Source: Melanocharis versteri (taxonomy: Eukaryota > Chordata > Aves > Passeriformes > Melanocharitidae). From it: DNA of 64,000 nt. The stretch covers positions 719,984 through 783,983 of the forward strand of contig VZTG01001729.1 of NCBI GenBank assembly GCA_013397845.1. Direction: 5' to 3'. Shown here piece by piece: positions 36,501 to 49,912 of the stretch. The position numbers and the translations under genes were made by a program. The notes under the pieces are model-generated. The model made no database searches and was not told the origin of the DNA. It was given only the letters and a program-made list of their open reading frames with translations. Each line of letters opens with the position of its first letter. Positions within the stretch are counted from its first letter, which is position 1.

Positions 36501-39500
36501 TTTACTGCACAGCTTGACAAGCATGTAAAATATTCACAGTGAGCGCAAAAATTTTGAGTGTCTGATCTCTGCATTGTCCTTGTCACTTCCTCCTAGCCAG
36601 GGCCAAATTAAAGGCTGCTTAATACAGGGGGAAGCTTTGCTGCAGCTCTCCCACAAGCCTTTAGCCACGTTACCCAATATCCTCCTGGCTGGCCTGCGGG
36701 AGAGAGCAGCTGGGGAGCAGATGCAGGCAGCCCTCCACACGTGATGCCCTGTCTGCCACAGCCCTTGCATTTGGGGTTCAGCAGCAGCTCTGGGCTGTTG
36801 ATAATAAATACAGAAACGCAACAGAAACCTGGTCTTAAAAGAGTAGCTGCTGTCTGCAGGTGCCTGGTCTGTGCTTCTGAGAGGGTGACAGCAGTGACAG
36901 TGGGTGGTGGGAGGAGCAGCCAAGGCACTAAAGGGGATCTGGGTGCTCTGGGTGCTGTTCTCACCCAACCTGGCTGATGCAGCTGGCATTTGCCTGCCTG
37001 CACCTCTCCTCAAAATACAGCACAGTGTGGGGTGCTCCCTGTGAGGACCACAGAAAGAGGCCAGGAAGGCTACTGACAGCAGCTTTTAAAGCTGTCTGAA
37101 ATACAGTAGCCAAAGGACCCGTGAATCAGAGTAATAATTCTGGGTATAAATGGATTTGGGAATTGAAGATATTTGTGTGTGAAAGCAGCTGCCTGCACAT
37201 CCCATTGCCCTGTGAAAGCAGGCAGGCCTGTCACTCCTGCCCACAGGCAGCTCCAGCAGAGACAGGGCGTGACCAGCCAGGTCCATCGGAGAAGGCAGCT
37301 CCTGAAAGCCCCATCCACCAGCGATGGAAGGAGGACAGCCCTTGTACTCCACTCCACTTGAGCCTCTCTCCTACCAAGGATGGGCAGGAGGAGCATTAAG
37401 GAAGAAGCAGGGCTGGCACCCTAATTCTGCCTTGAGGCACAGTGCTGATCCTGGGCTGACTGGCGAGGCTCAGAGGAGCTCAGGCTGGGCTCAGACACAG
37501 GCAAACTGTACAGTCCTGGCTGTGCAGCTCCAAAAGGCAGCACATCGCACGTTCTACTCAGGAACTTGGACCAAGCTTCGCAAAACCCCTTCTCAGTCCA
37601 ATTTCGGGATCCCAGTGAGTGCTACTGTGCACCCTGCAAACTCACTCTTTTCAGGGTGTTGTTTTTCCCTTGGGAAATGGGGATCTGTGCCCTGCAAAGC
37701 CTGGTCACTGCTGAGGCATCCCTATTAGAGCAGGGAGAGAAGCAGGAAAAGGAAGCACAGCTGATGTCCTGACTGGAGCCGGCAGAGGCCACTGCTGTAT
37801 GCTTAAAAATAACTCCAGGCTGAGGTCTCTGGTGTGGGCTTCACTCCCAGGCATTCTCCTCACTCCAGAGTGTGTTTTCCTCTCTTCTCTGTGGTGCCAT
37901 GTCTTGGCTCCAGGATCCCCAGGCCTGTTGCAAAGCTCTGGGTCAGAGCCACGCTTTCTGCTCTCTGCGAAGGGGTGATGTCAGTGTCTGCATCCCTCCC
38001 TTCCTCGCCCCCAAACTCACCATCGTCACCAGACGGGCCATCAGAAACCACTGCTAGGAAATGCAGGTCCCCAGGGGGTTACTGCACTCCAAACCAGACA
38101 TCTTTGAGGCAGTGTGATATAAAGACTTACATTTGTTTATGAGAAAGAAAGCAAAATGAAATCTGGAGCCTCTCAGACGTGGTAACCTCAAAAACGTGGC
38201 CACCTTTCACCAGGGCATGGTCTGCTCTCCTGCCTGAGTACTCTGCCTGTGCCCTCTGCAGTACCTGGCACCTGCCCTTCCAGCTGGGATGATGATGCTT
38301 TGGGCTGACTCTTGTCAATGCTTTTAACCTTCCCTGTGTTTACTAAGATGATATAAAAGTGATACAAATTGGGCTGAACAATGAAATCCATAAAAGTATT
38401 GCTGCCTTGCTGCAGTTCCACAGCTCAGGTCTGTTTGTACACACCCAGCGATGATGGAGCAGTATGTGAGGTGCCTTTGATGCTTGAAATGCCTTGGATC
38501 TGTGAAAAGAAAGCCGAGCCATGCCTTTACTTTGGTGAAATGAACAGAGAGGTGAGTATAAATGCCAGTTACTACTCTTAGAAAAGGCAGCAATGTGGAA
38601 AAATAAGTAGGGCACCATCAGTAAAGTCAACAGTTCTTTCTAAAATAGCTTAAATTCTTTAAATAGCTTTCAATAAATTCTAGAATAGTTTAAAAAGTTT
38701 TTTTTATGAGACAGAGGGCCTTTTTCATTAGAGGATGAAAGAGGGTGTTAATTTTTCAGAAATCTGGCATTTTTTCAATGTGTGCCTTTCAGATTTATGA
38801 AGACGAACTTGCTCCTCGTGCCTGTGTTTTATCATCTCGTTACTCCCAGTACCAGGGGGAACACTGTGCTCTCTCATAGTGTACTCGGGTGGAAATGTTG
38901 TGCCCCAGTCTGTCTTGGTCATAATGAAATGTGGCTGAGCACATTCAGCTTGTTCCAGCTGATGTTACACCTCCTTTTGCTCTCCAAGTGGAAATGTAGT
39001 CATCACAGGGTGTGTATGTGTGGGGGAGATGCCTTCCCAACGGGCCCTTTGGGATCCAGACATGGAATCAGCAGAGTTGCCTAATGAAGGAGCTGTTAGA
39101 TGTGGGTGTAGATTCAGCCCAGCCTGGAGTACTCTCAGTTTTGTGACCAAACTTTTAGGACACATAGAGCCACAACCTAAATGAGGATCAGGTTTACTAC
39201 TTTCTGTCAGTTTACCAATCTGTTCAGTAATTCTGGCCTCTTTGATTAGCTATTCCAACATTTCTGAATGCAAGTATTAATTAACTGCTATTAATATAGA
39301 TGGGTCACTGTTCATTTCCCATCTATGACTCTGCACAGTCTCGTTCCCAGTTTGACAACTGAAAGTGTGACTTCACAACCTGCTGCCAAGGTGGTGCCAA
39401 GCACAGAATGTAACCATCCTCAATTATCACTTTCCCTTCCATCCCTAAATGGAAAAGACATGTGCAGCAGCACAAGCATTATCTGCTCAATTGTTTTGTG

Positions 39501-39599
39501 TAAGCAGCTCATTTCTGGAAGAGATCTCTAGCTCGCTTATCCCCAGCATGCTGTGTTGTAATTAAGCCCAAACTTTCAGTCCCCTGCCACAGAAAATTA

Positions 39600-39745
39600 G
39601 GTCCAGAGAGAACTATCAACACTTTTCTCCTTGTGAATATTTATATATTTGCAGTCACTGCTTTTCCAGTTTGAATCAAGGAGAGATATTGGGTGTATTG
39701 GGTGAAGAATTAACATTAATCACTGATGCTACATCATCAGTGCTG
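39600..39745. promoter_or_regulatory. Candidate conserved non-coding element ending in a hairpin
   Basis: The block ends with CACTGATG (39,721-39,728) and CATCAGTG (39,735-39,742), a perfect 8-base stem with a 6-base loop. It is preceded by GAAGAATTAACATTAATCAC and a TTGAATCAAGG core. The sequence is unique. Regulatory function is inferred. Confidence 0.22.
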
Positions 39746-41289
39746 TGCCTGAATCACTCAGACAATTTTAAAATGCTACTTCTAACCCATAAAACTGAAC
39801 TGGGTCTGGCTGTTGCTTCTGTTGCATCAAAGCACCCGAGGTGATAATCCTTCTGCCTCTGCAGACTCAACCAGAGTAGGCCCAACTGCTTATTGTGAAG
39901 ACATCCCTGACCTGCACTGCTAAAAGCACGGCACAAATGTGGGGTGTAAGCTCAGTTTAGAGAATCTTCCAGAGCAAGTGGCAAGGAGAGACAATGGCTG
40001 GACAGGAGTCCAGGGGTCAAGAAGCAATTGATGGGAAAAGTGCAGAAGCTATTGGGATCCTTATGACAGCAGGAGGACAAAAAAGCAACAGCAGCAAGAT
40101 CTGCTCTAAAAGCTTTAGGAATTAGTGCTTCGGAAGGCAGCAAATCCCCTGGGGACTAATGACACTTCATGATACCCTATTTTTTAAATTCCTTGCACTT
40201 GTTTCAACCATTGAGTTAAGCAGCTGATGCCGAGTTAGAGTGGAAATTGCCCAGGGAAGGCATGTGGTGTGCACGTGCGTGGAGGTAATGGCTTTATCGT
40301 GACTGGCCCTGGGGGGCTGAGAGCCAAACAAGAGCCCAGTAATGGCTGCAAAGAAAATAAAGTGCTGCTCTCCATCTAGTGACTGTGGGTCACACACAAA
40401 TGGCTGTCAGAGAAAAGGGTTTCAGGCAGGAGAGTCAGACACAGCTCTGCAAGGTGTTAGATGGCAGAAATCTTCAAGGGGAAAAGAGGATGGATACTTC
40501 ATTGCTTGAGATACTTCAAGTTGAACTGATAAAACACTAAAAATAGACTCTGGGGAACTAACTGAGGTAGCAGAAGTAGTGTGAGGGTGTGGGGAAGCCT
40601 GATACGTGATCTAATGGATGTCATCTTCTGTGATCCTACAAAGCCATAGTAATGAGACACATCATGTGCCTGTCCCTGCCAAACACAAGCAGCTCCCTTC
40701 CTCACCCAGGCTTTCAGCACACGCTCCATCTGCTGTGTTGCAAAAGCCATGCATACAATAAACCACTCAAAACAACCAACACCCTTTATAGATAAGAGAA
40801 GGGGATCATCTACATCTGTATTTTCACTTTTATAATAACAATCCCAGTGCCTTGTTCCAATGCACAGCAAAGCATTATGCACAAAGAGCTAAACGCTCCA
40901 TAGTCCATTACGTTTCCACCTCTTCTTCTAGGCTCCTGATAAATTATATCAGAGTGGGTAGTTAGATGTTTGCTGCTGGTGGGAAAACCCCTCAGGGGCC
41001 TGCAGGGCATTGAGTTTCCAGGTTCTTGCTGCCTGTGCTAGAAGAGATGGGTGTTGAAAGCAGCACGCTCAGGTCTGAGGAGCAGGGAACACCACGGGTT
41101 ATTCTCCAGATGCGTGCTGACTGATGGGAATGGCTGAAAGGATGCAATGGCCACAGCTGAGAAGAGGGGATTGCCTCGATTCATCTGAAAGCAAGGAGGG
41201 ATGGGAAAAATTGGCACCCTGCAAAGATGTAGGTATCAGCTACAGCCCTGATATTTTGAAGCGATTGCTCTTCCATCATTAGCTGTCAC

Positions 41290-41480
41290 ATCTTGCACAA
41301 TTGAATTGTGTGTGAGAATAAACATATTTAAACAAACATTTGCAGAAGTAATTATCAGATGGTGTATACTGTCACAGTTAATGAGCAGGCAAATTCTGCC
41401 CATGAATTCTTACCTTCAAAACTGTTCTAAAATTACAGATTTTTTCCAAATAGCCTCATATATGCACAGCAAGATGTCTT
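41290..41480. promoter_or_regulatory. Candidate conserved non-coding element
   Basis: Unique AT-rich sequence with AATAAACATATTTAAACAAAC (forkhead-like), TAATTA at 41,349-41,354 running into TCAGATGG, and GTTAATGAGC. It is one of two such blocks within 700 bases; the second begins at 41,720. Call based on motif density only. Confidence 0.25.
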
Positions 41481-41719
41481 CATGCACAGCTTTAAACTTC
41501 TGACCCCAGGCTGTTTGCTTTGCCCAGTGATTTCAGCATAAGCTGCAATATTTGCTTTATTCTTCCGCACACTACAACAGCTGAAAGGGTAAGTCAGTTC
41601 CTTTTTTTTATTTTAGAGGTGCTCGGAAAAGGAACCGAATGTGATTACAGGAGTAACCTGATGGGGCCATACATTGGCACAGAGGGATGAGCCTCCTGTT
41701 TCATTTTCAGAATGAGACA

Positions 41720-41960
41720 CTTTGTGTGGCAGGAGTGTCTGTGGTTTTAATAATTAAACAGTTGTAAAGGAATTGCAAATAGTTTTATTGATATTTGGAT
41801 TAGTGGGTAAATCAGATTAATGATAGAGGGAGAGAGCTGTTTGTCTACGTTCATATAGGCTTTCAACACTTCTGCATGAGTCAATCAAATAAACTGTTCT
41901 AAATTTTTAAAAAGTGTAATTTCACTATCTTCAATGAGAAACAGTCATGTTAACATCATG
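41720..41960. promoter_or_regulatory. Candidate conserved non-coding element
   Basis: Contains TAATTA at 41,751-41,756, GGAATTGCAAATAG, TTATTGATATTTGGATTAG and AATCAGATTAATGATAG, then TGAGTCAATCAAATAAAC. Homeodomain, OTX-type and PBX/MEIS-like cores occur every 15-25 bases. No repeat family is seen. Confidence 0.3.
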
Positions 41961-44900
41961 CCAAGACAATTAACGCTTTGCAGGACAAAGTTTGCCATGG
42001 GCACCTTTATTCCCAACTTGGTGCACTAAATAGGGACTGTTTTCAGGGATGTTAACTTGATTCTCTGCCCATGTAACACTAATCCCTCAGATGTGGTTTG
42101 GAGTTGAATATATACATGCACCACTGCTCTTGGCTTGTGACAAACATGAGAAAATGGATCCCAACATTTGGAAACTTAGTGCAAAAGAGAGAGTCAAAAT
42201 CAAAGCAAAGGATTTTGAAGGACATAGTTATGGAAGAGAACCAAATCTTATGTCTATCTGCGTAGCATCAAAGGGGTTTTTTATATTTGAGACCTTAATT
42301 ATGTGAGGCATTTAATCTCCTGTTTTGTTAAGCGATCTTGCTTGATGAGGTGCCTCTCAACTTTCCGATCTGTTACTGTAAGCACACAAGTGACTTTCTG
42401 CTAACCCAGGCAGGCAGCGGGAGGAGGGAGAAGCTAATAAAAAGGGAAACACAGCTTTTGCTGAAGTTCTCAGATGTCATGGCCATTTAATCAGTCACAA
42501 AGGAATTCTCCAGGCTAGCAGATTACCCAAGACAGCCACAGCCACAGCCCCTGCCCACCTTGCTACCCAGGGCAGGTACACCATAGTACACTGCATCAAC
42601 TTCACTAAGAGCAAACTCAGGTATGTCTAAGGATGGGTTAACTGCTCTGTGTTGACAAAAAATTATAAAATAGTTGTGAAGACAAAGACCTCATTAGCTG
42701 AAGTTGTCTGCTGACTGTAATGACATCCTAGACACCTGTCAATGAAGAGCTGCAGGGACAGAGGAGGCTGTTTGATCCTAATCTCTTTCTTGCCAGTCTG
42801 GATCAGTTCTGTCTCTGTTTGATCTATCAGAGGTTTAAATGACCAGTGCAGTGGCCTGTTCTGCAGCCTGCAAGGCTGGAGATAAGTCTGCAGAAATACC
42901 CAGCTGACCTTGGAATGAGCTTTGCTTGGATTTGCTTACAGGTGGCGATCAAAAATACTGTATGACGGCTGCTCAGTGTGAAAGAGATCCCTTCCACACA
43001 AGAGCGTGTCAGTGTTGCAAAACACAACTTGCTCAGCCTGGGATGCCAGAGATGCCGTACCCCATTCTTGACATGGGCTTCTTAGCCCAAGCTGCTAAGA
43101 AATAATTGAGAGGCAGTCTAGCGTTACAGAGTGAGGGGAGACCCTGACAGGCCAGAATGCCAACTCTGCAATGTGTCCATCTCACAGCACGTCCCACATG
43201 CCTGCTGCTGCAAATAGCCAGCCAAGCCCACGCTGTCCCAGCAGCCAGAGCCATTGCAATTGGAGGCAGAGAGGGGAATGGAGAAATGATGCTTTTATGG
43301 TGTCTCTCCTGGTCTGGGGAATGTGGAGAGATGAGCGTCTGTGAGCCTGGTTTCTCCTTGAGAACCTCCTTGGGCACTAAGGACAACCAGCCTACCAAAG
43401 CCATGTGCATATTCAGAATTAACCCTTCAGAGCTTGCCATTCTGAACCATATTCCATCACCACATGCATGCACAGCCTCCAATGACTGTCCAAGTCTCTG
43501 CTGTCCTTCCTGGCATTAGGATTTGTGGCAGCATACCTTTGATCTCCTAGGACCCACCCAGCATTTGTTTACAGCACATGGTAAAGCAGCTTCCTTTTCA
43601 CCTCTTGAGAACTGAGGTTATTTCAACCTACTGCTACAAGAGATCTGTACTTGTTAACAGGCTGTTTGTGCTGCTGAACAGAGCTGCTCAATGGCCTTTT
43701 GTGCTTTTCTGTGACTTGGAAGTGTGTTCAGCTGAGGAAAACCATGGTGCATTTTTGCTGACCCTTACGCACATCAGCAGTTCTGGTGCAGAAGTACGAG
43801 GACCATCTGGTGGGTGCGTGTCAGCTTGCAGAGCAGGGCTGACTGGCAACGGGTACAGAACTTGTGTGCGAGAAAATGGGGCTTCATGAGACAAGCTGAG
43901 GAACTTTCTGGCTTTCTAGCACTGGAAATCTCTATAAAAGGAGTCTATTTTGTTCTCAAGATATGTAGCCAACCACAACAGTCTGCTACAGGTACATGTT
44001 GAAACACACAGGTGTTGGCAAAACAGTTGGTGGGCGGCTGATGATGGAAATTCAGAGCAGTTTTTGAAGCAGTTCATGTTCAACCCATGGGTTTTGGTCA
44101 TGTGCCTGAAGCGGACGGTCCGCGATGGGAGTTTCCACCCTGCACTTGGATCTCTGTGAAACACACTCACTCCCTCTCTGCCTTCCATCTCTCTTGGTAC
44201 TTATTTTTCATTTGGCAGGTTCGTGAAGATCCATAGGAAAAGTTTGGGCAGATATTTCATGAAAGGATATGAATGGGAGAAAGTGCTTACATGTTTGGAC
44301 AAGCTGGAAATATTTCCCATCGCCTACGGTTCCCAACACCTGGAGGACTCTCCTCTCTCATATTCTGTAGTTTGGGAGGTCTCAGCCAGTCCATATACAC
44401 CTACAGAGAAAATCTGAATAGCAGAGGTCAAGGATGGAGCACTCAGGTCCTACACAGAGAAAAAGATACTGTTGCACATCCACACTCTACATACAATTTC
44501 ATCCTGTTTCACCCTTCATAATATTTGCAAGACAAGCAAATATTGTCAAGTGACCTAGATGTTGACTGTTTCTCTTACTGCCTCACAGAAAAAGGAAATA
44601 CACCCATCAGCTCTGGCATGGATTCAAGAGAAGCCAGGGGTGCCATATGCATTCAGATCCTGGCCACACGTGGTGATGCAATAAATAATTGGTTGCAAAT
44701 GCACATGTTACTTTCTTGATTAGTTGCTTTACTGTGGGATCTGCTGTATTGGTAATTTTAATCTACTTTGTATGTTATTTAGATCTGAACTTGAGTAGAG
44801 TGCAGGGGATGAGGAAACAGGTCTAATTTTTTGGGAGTACACTGCATTTGATTAGTTTTATAGCCTGTGTTGATAAAAGCTTTTATCCTAGTCTGCTATC

Positions 44901-45403
44901 AATTTAACTCTCTGTGTTTGTCATTTTTTACTTCTGGGGTCCCACGTAATTCAGTTTCGTAAACTGATTTGATGGATGTTTTCTGATACTTCAATAAAGC
45001 CTTTTGACATAGATTTGTGTATCCCTTGCTTTGCACGTACCTGGACAACCCTTGCTGAAGACAGAAATAGAATTGTATGAAATTAAATTAAAAGGTGTAT
45101 TGAAAAGAACAGGATGGCCAGAGCAGATGATTGTAAACAGTGTCCTTTGACAAAGCATGAAATATAAAGCCCAAGTGAAAGAGAAAATTGTCCCAGGAGG
45201 ATTAAAGACAGTTTTTGCAGCCTGCAAGTCCCCTTTCATCCTTCTTTCTGCTCTATCTACCATCTATCCCACGGGGCTGAATGGAGGGCAAGCCTGCAGT
45301 TATATCTTGAACTTCTTCTGGGACAAGGAAACACTGTCTGATCTTCAAACGTCTGGCACAGGCAGTAGGAGGCTGTGTGAGTTACTTCTGTAGTTGCTAT
45401 TAG

Positions 45404-45525
45404 CATAGAATCACAGAATAGTTTGGGTTGGAAGGGACCTTAAAGATCACGTAGCTCCAACTACGTGCTACGGGCAGGGACATTTTCCACTAGACCAGGT
45501 TGCTCAAAGGTCCCATCCAATCTGG
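45404..45525 (-). mobile_element. CR1 LINE, 3'-end fragment (minus orientation)
   Basis: It begins CATAGAATCACAGAAT, the complement of the CR1 terminal octamer repeat. It continues GTTTGGGTTGGAAGGGACCT and ends near ACTAGACCAGGTTGCTCAAA and a CCCATCCAATCTGG stretch. Only about 120 bases of the 3' end remain. It faces the CR1 piece at 45,678, about 150 bases away. Confidence 0.95.
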
Positions 45526-45677
45526 ATATTATTTCTTAGTCCAGGCAGAAGGGGATGAAATGTCACCTTTTTTGCAACACACCTGCACAGACCTTATCCC
45601 TGTGGGATGGCCAAAGGTGATTGTGGAGCTCTTCGCGTTCTTTGCTTGCTTTTATTTCTTGTTTCTGTGTTACAGTC

Positions 45678-45805
45678 CCAAGCCTGCCAGAGTTCAAGGA
45701 GTGTTTGGACATTCTCAGGCCCATGGTGGGTGTCCTGCAAAGGGCCAGGAGTTGGACTCAATGATGCTGATAGGTCCATTCCAACTCAGCATATTCTATG
45801 ATTCA
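45678..45805 (+). mobile_element. CR1 LINE, 3'-end fragment (plus orientation)
   Basis: Matches a CR1 subfamily end: CCAAGCCTGCCAGAGTTCAA, then GGGCCAGGAGTTGGACTCAA, then a TTCCAACTCAGCATATTCTA segment, closing with the ATTCTATGATTCAG octamer pair. It belongs to a different CR1 subfamily type from the inverted neighbour at 45,404, because the segment before the octamer differs. They are therefore separate insertions. Confidence 0.95.
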
Positions 45806-48800
45806 GTGAAGTTACAGATACAGATGTAGCAAGGCAGCAGGTGCAGGTACCACATGGACTTCACCGGAAGATTTCTTTGGTCTGGAGGATATGTAAAGTG
45901 TGATGTGAAATAAGATGATTTGTACTTGTCATAAATTGATGTGGGTGTGGTTCTGCTGGGGCTGTCAGCAGACATGTTCCCTGACCTGTTTTCATGTCCT
46001 TCAAACAATAGCAACCAGAAAGTTTTGACCAGAAGAAAAAACACTATTTATATCAGAGCTTCCAGTGGTATATGTAAGGGGGAGTTTTGAGAGCTTGGTG
46101 TTAGCACAGCTTATCAGCACATGGAGGGGCCCTGTGAGCTGCAGAGGTGGACGTGCTAGATGTGCCCCACCAATTGAGCAACCAAAATGACATTTGCATG
46201 AGCAACTGATAAGCACTGCCTCCCAGAATTGAGAAATCATCACAAAGAGCCGTGATGAGCCGCTGGGGTGCACAGTGGGTGACACCTACATGCAAGCCTG
46301 CACCCCTTCTCCTCCCACCAGAGCCCCACAAACTTTCCACAGAGGGGCAGAAGAACCCAGGGATCTTGATTTGAATTAATTAATTTAATTTTGCAGGTCA
46401 TTCAGTGTTTGTGTTTTGGGTGGGTTTTACTGCAGTTCACCCATTCCACACCATCTCCCGTCCCAAGGGAGAACTCCAATGTCTGATGATTGTGACACAC
46501 TAAGAATTTTTACATTTTAACTGTGATATTTATAGTACACAGGAATGGGTTAACTTCTCCTGAAGGCTGCTTTCAGCCACAGTCCATAATTTTGCAGTAA
46601 AGATTGTACCTCTCACAGGACTTTAGAGATGACAATGGTAGAGTTTGAAGAAGGAAAATATTAAAAACTCTTCAGGTGTAGCTGCTGTTATTCTCAAGCA
46701 CTGGCTTCAAACAAGCAGGGACACAATGGAAACACCACACGTTGTCAGCTACACTAATGCTCAGTGCCTCAGTTTTGTAGCTGCTTGGATATGATGAAAA
46801 CAAATCTTTAATAGTTGCTGCTTCCATCATTGCACTGCACTCTGTTTTCTATTCAGTTGCAAGGACAGCTCATTTCCAGCAAACGGGAACAATGCGCTCA
46901 TATTGCTAATTCATGCCACTACACACAAATGTTCAGATTATGTTGTGCAGAACCAAATTCCAGTCTCATTCACGAGTGCAACTCGCACTTCAATCCCGTT
47001 CCCTAGCAAGAAGCAGGGAGCCCTCCAGCAAAGCTTGTGACAAATTAAAACCTGAAAGAGGCAATGAAAGAACTGATGTATTTTATTATTTTTTTTAATA
47101 GGGTTTGAAAAGCAGACCTGGACATATAGCAGAGGATGGAACCCAGGGGAACTAGTGTCAGAGATGATCTGAAGGCAAATGATTTGTCAGGAGGTTGGCA
47201 TCCACAGAGTGCTGCACAAATTTTCCTTTATCTACTGCCTCCCTGTTTTGGTTTGTGGTGATATGTGGGTGCAGACAGGATATTTTGATATAAAGAATTT
47301 GGAGGTGGATTTTTTAAAGACTAAAGTAGAGTGCAGACTAATCCTGGGGAAATGCAAGGTAAAAAGATGTGTTAACTGCTGCTGAGAGCAGGGGCTGGGC
47401 AACTGAAGTGGCTGATACAGGCTTTTTCTGGCAGACGCTCGGTGATCTCTGGTCCTGGGGCATCAGGAGCCCACCCACAGGCCAGGTGGACCTGGGCTCA
47501 AAACTAAATTGAGACCCTGTCCAATCCCTTGGCAGTCTGGGGAGCTGCCTACCCATCCCACAGCGCTGTCTACCTTTGCTAATTCCCTTCCTGAGTTACC
47601 ACCAGTGCCTGGCACTCCGGGGATATGTGGGTGGCTGGAGAAGGGCAGGGAATATTTCTCTTAGGGAAAATCACACCACCTCTGGCTGTGTTTTGATTCA
47701 CCTTCTGTGACTGCACGGGCCAGAACACCTTTCATGAATGGGGCCATCCAGCTGATCCTCCTGCTTTGGTGCTAATCTGCTGTGCTGTCTTTTCTCACTA
47801 TTTTCCATGTCAATTTCCTTGCCCTCCAGTTTGAAATACTATGACTATGGTGAATGCTCCTGGGCAGCCATGCTGGCGGATGACCTTCATACTCTTCTGC
47901 TGAGAAAACACCCCAAAAGTATTTCCAAACTCTTTTCAAGAGCAGCACGTAGGAGCCCATATGCGTGGGCACGTACACAGCTGGTACAGACTCGGGGAGC
48001 CCCTGCTTTGGGACTCCTGACACCCACTATGTGACACGAGGGCACCTACAGCAAGACCAGGGCTGTGTCAGCTCCAGGCAAGGCAGCAGAAGACAGAGAT
48101 TGATTCGCCAGGATGGAGCTGAGAAGCAAAGAAAATTCCATTGATGGACAACCAAGAGGGTAGAGCTAAAGATCTCGGTGTCCTTGTTATGGAAAAGTTT
48201 AGACAGGTGTTATCTGTTACCACGCTACCTCGCTCACGATTGCTTCAGATGCGATGAGGTAGGTTGGGCTGGGCTGGGCTGCGTCAGTCATTGTTTGGTT
48301 GGAGCCTTGTAGGGGACAGTTTCGTCAAGACGTGGCCTTTCACTAGATGGTGCTCTTTGCCGAGCCATCGCTGTGTCCGACCCTCTTCTTGGATCTGGGA
48401 ACTTCCAAGTGATCTGCCTCATAAACCCTTCTTGTATAGATGGAAGGGCAAAGCAAAATGTTTTTCCAGGGTCTTTGCTTTCATGTGTCTTATTTTATTG
48501 GAGCCATATAAGAAAAAACTACTGCTTTATATCTGACTGCAAAGGGTGTACAATGCCGGTACGTTCCAGTCTCCAAAATGGCCAAAATGCATAAGCATTG
48601 AAACCATTTCTATTGTTTCAGTTGCTTTCAACTGAATGAACAGTGCACATTTTGGAAGCCAACGCCAAGTTCATGTGCAGAGTTTTCAGCAGATAATCTG
48701 GAATGGTTTGTGCAGTGTTGGTTTTTCTGTTCTACTTAGAGAGAACATGATGCACGGGAATTACCTGCAGCCTTCGCCCAGTGCTCTGATCAGCAGCAAT

Positions 48801-49441
48801 GTCTCTGGAAAGTATTGTGAAGTAGAGGTGGTTCTCATGAGGTGACACATGTTAAATTCAGCATTGATACTGCCTCTGTGGACACAATCATCCAGCCACT
48901 GCCAGGGCTAGCGGGATACACATATGTGCAATAGAAAAAGCCAAGTGGAAGTGTTGGGCCACCACATGTACACATTTCCAAAGAGCTTCCAACAAAAACA
49001 GTTACTGAAGGCAAATCACCACCACAAGAGATCAGGCATCTTCATTCTGCAAGGCCTCCTCCAGCCCAGCCACACACGGACCACAGACCACATGAGCTCA
49101 TTTGCTAATGGTGGGTTGCCGTTTCCAGTGCTTTTCCGGGGCACGGCGTGAGAACGGTACGGGAGATGTTCCTCCATCAAACCTACACACCGCACGCAAC
49201 CATAGGAGAACCGGGAAAGAGGGTGAGGAGTGGGACGAGGCTGCGGGCTGGGTTGGTGGGACCCAAGTGGAGCTGCTGGGTTTGTGACAGGTACAGATGT
49301 GCAGCAGATTCCGTTCACAGCTGGACAGCTTGTGCTCTGGGCATTAGGAGAAGCTGTAACTGCTGGAAGTGGGGATGCCAGAACTCCAACAACCACCAGA
49401 ACAGGCCCTAGAGCGGGAGCTCAGCACGTGGGAAGGCAGGA

Positions 49442-49600
49442 TCCTAAAATCCTGGAATGGTTTGGGTTGGAAGGCACCTTCAACATCATCCAGTGCCAAC
49501 CTCCCCGCCACCGGCAGGGACACCTCCCACTAGCGCAGGTTGCTCAAAGCCCCATCCAGCCTGGCCTTGAACTCTTCCAGGCATGAAGCAATCCCCAGAT
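49442..49600 (-). mobile_element. CR1 LINE, 3'-end fragment at the CpG-island edge
   Basis: It begins with a degraded terminal repeat (ATCCTGGAATGG), then GTTTGGGTTGGAAGGCACCT, then CACTAGCGCAGGTTGCTCAA, then a CCCATCCAGCCTGGCCTTGAAC stretch. It abuts the second CpG island, so the promoter-proximal sequence on that side is partly CR1-derived. Confidence 0.93.
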
Positions 49601-49870
49601 CCTCCTTCGATAAAAACAAACCCGCAGCCGAAGCAGCTTCCTGCGCGCTTTCACACCCGCACCACCACGTTACACACAGGCCGCCGCCTCTCCCCCCGCA
49701 GCCCAGCAACCGGGAAGGGGCGCAGGCGAGGGAGAAGCCCTCAGGGCGCGGAGCGGGGCTTTCCCCTGCGCTGCTCACGGCGAGGGGCACGCCGGCCGGA
49801 GCTCGGCTCCAGCGAGCGCCGTCGGTGCCGCTCGGCCCCGCACTGCCCAGCCCAGCCCGGCCCGGCCCCG

Positions 49871-49912
49871 CTCGGCCCGGGACAGCCCCACTCGGCCCGG
49901 GACAGCCCCGAA
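49871..49912. repeat. 20-base GC-rich tandem repeat running into the gap
   Basis: CTCGGCCCGGGACAGCCCC plus one variable base occurs at 49,871-49,890 and 49,891-49,910, just before the N run. Related GCCCGGCCCGG-type units precede it. More copies may be hidden in the gap. Confidence 0.85.

Larger units (their letters stand above)
31904..49440. other. Intergenic stretch between the two promoters (right part)
   Basis: I found no exon or RNA gene I can support. Contents are three CR1 fragments (34.7, 45.4 and 45.7 kb), a T17 run at 35,299-35,315, a short GGGCT pentamer run near 48,265, and AT-rich candidate regulatory blocks at 36.1, 39.6, 41.3 and 41.7 kb. Open frames stay under about 170 codons and none has recognisable protein character. 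Confidence 0.5.

Noticed and set aside
42091..42306. Plus-strand 71-codon frame preceded by CCCTCAG, resembling an exon start
   Set aside because: There is no pyrimidine tract of quality and no donor before the stop; the peptide matches nothing I know.
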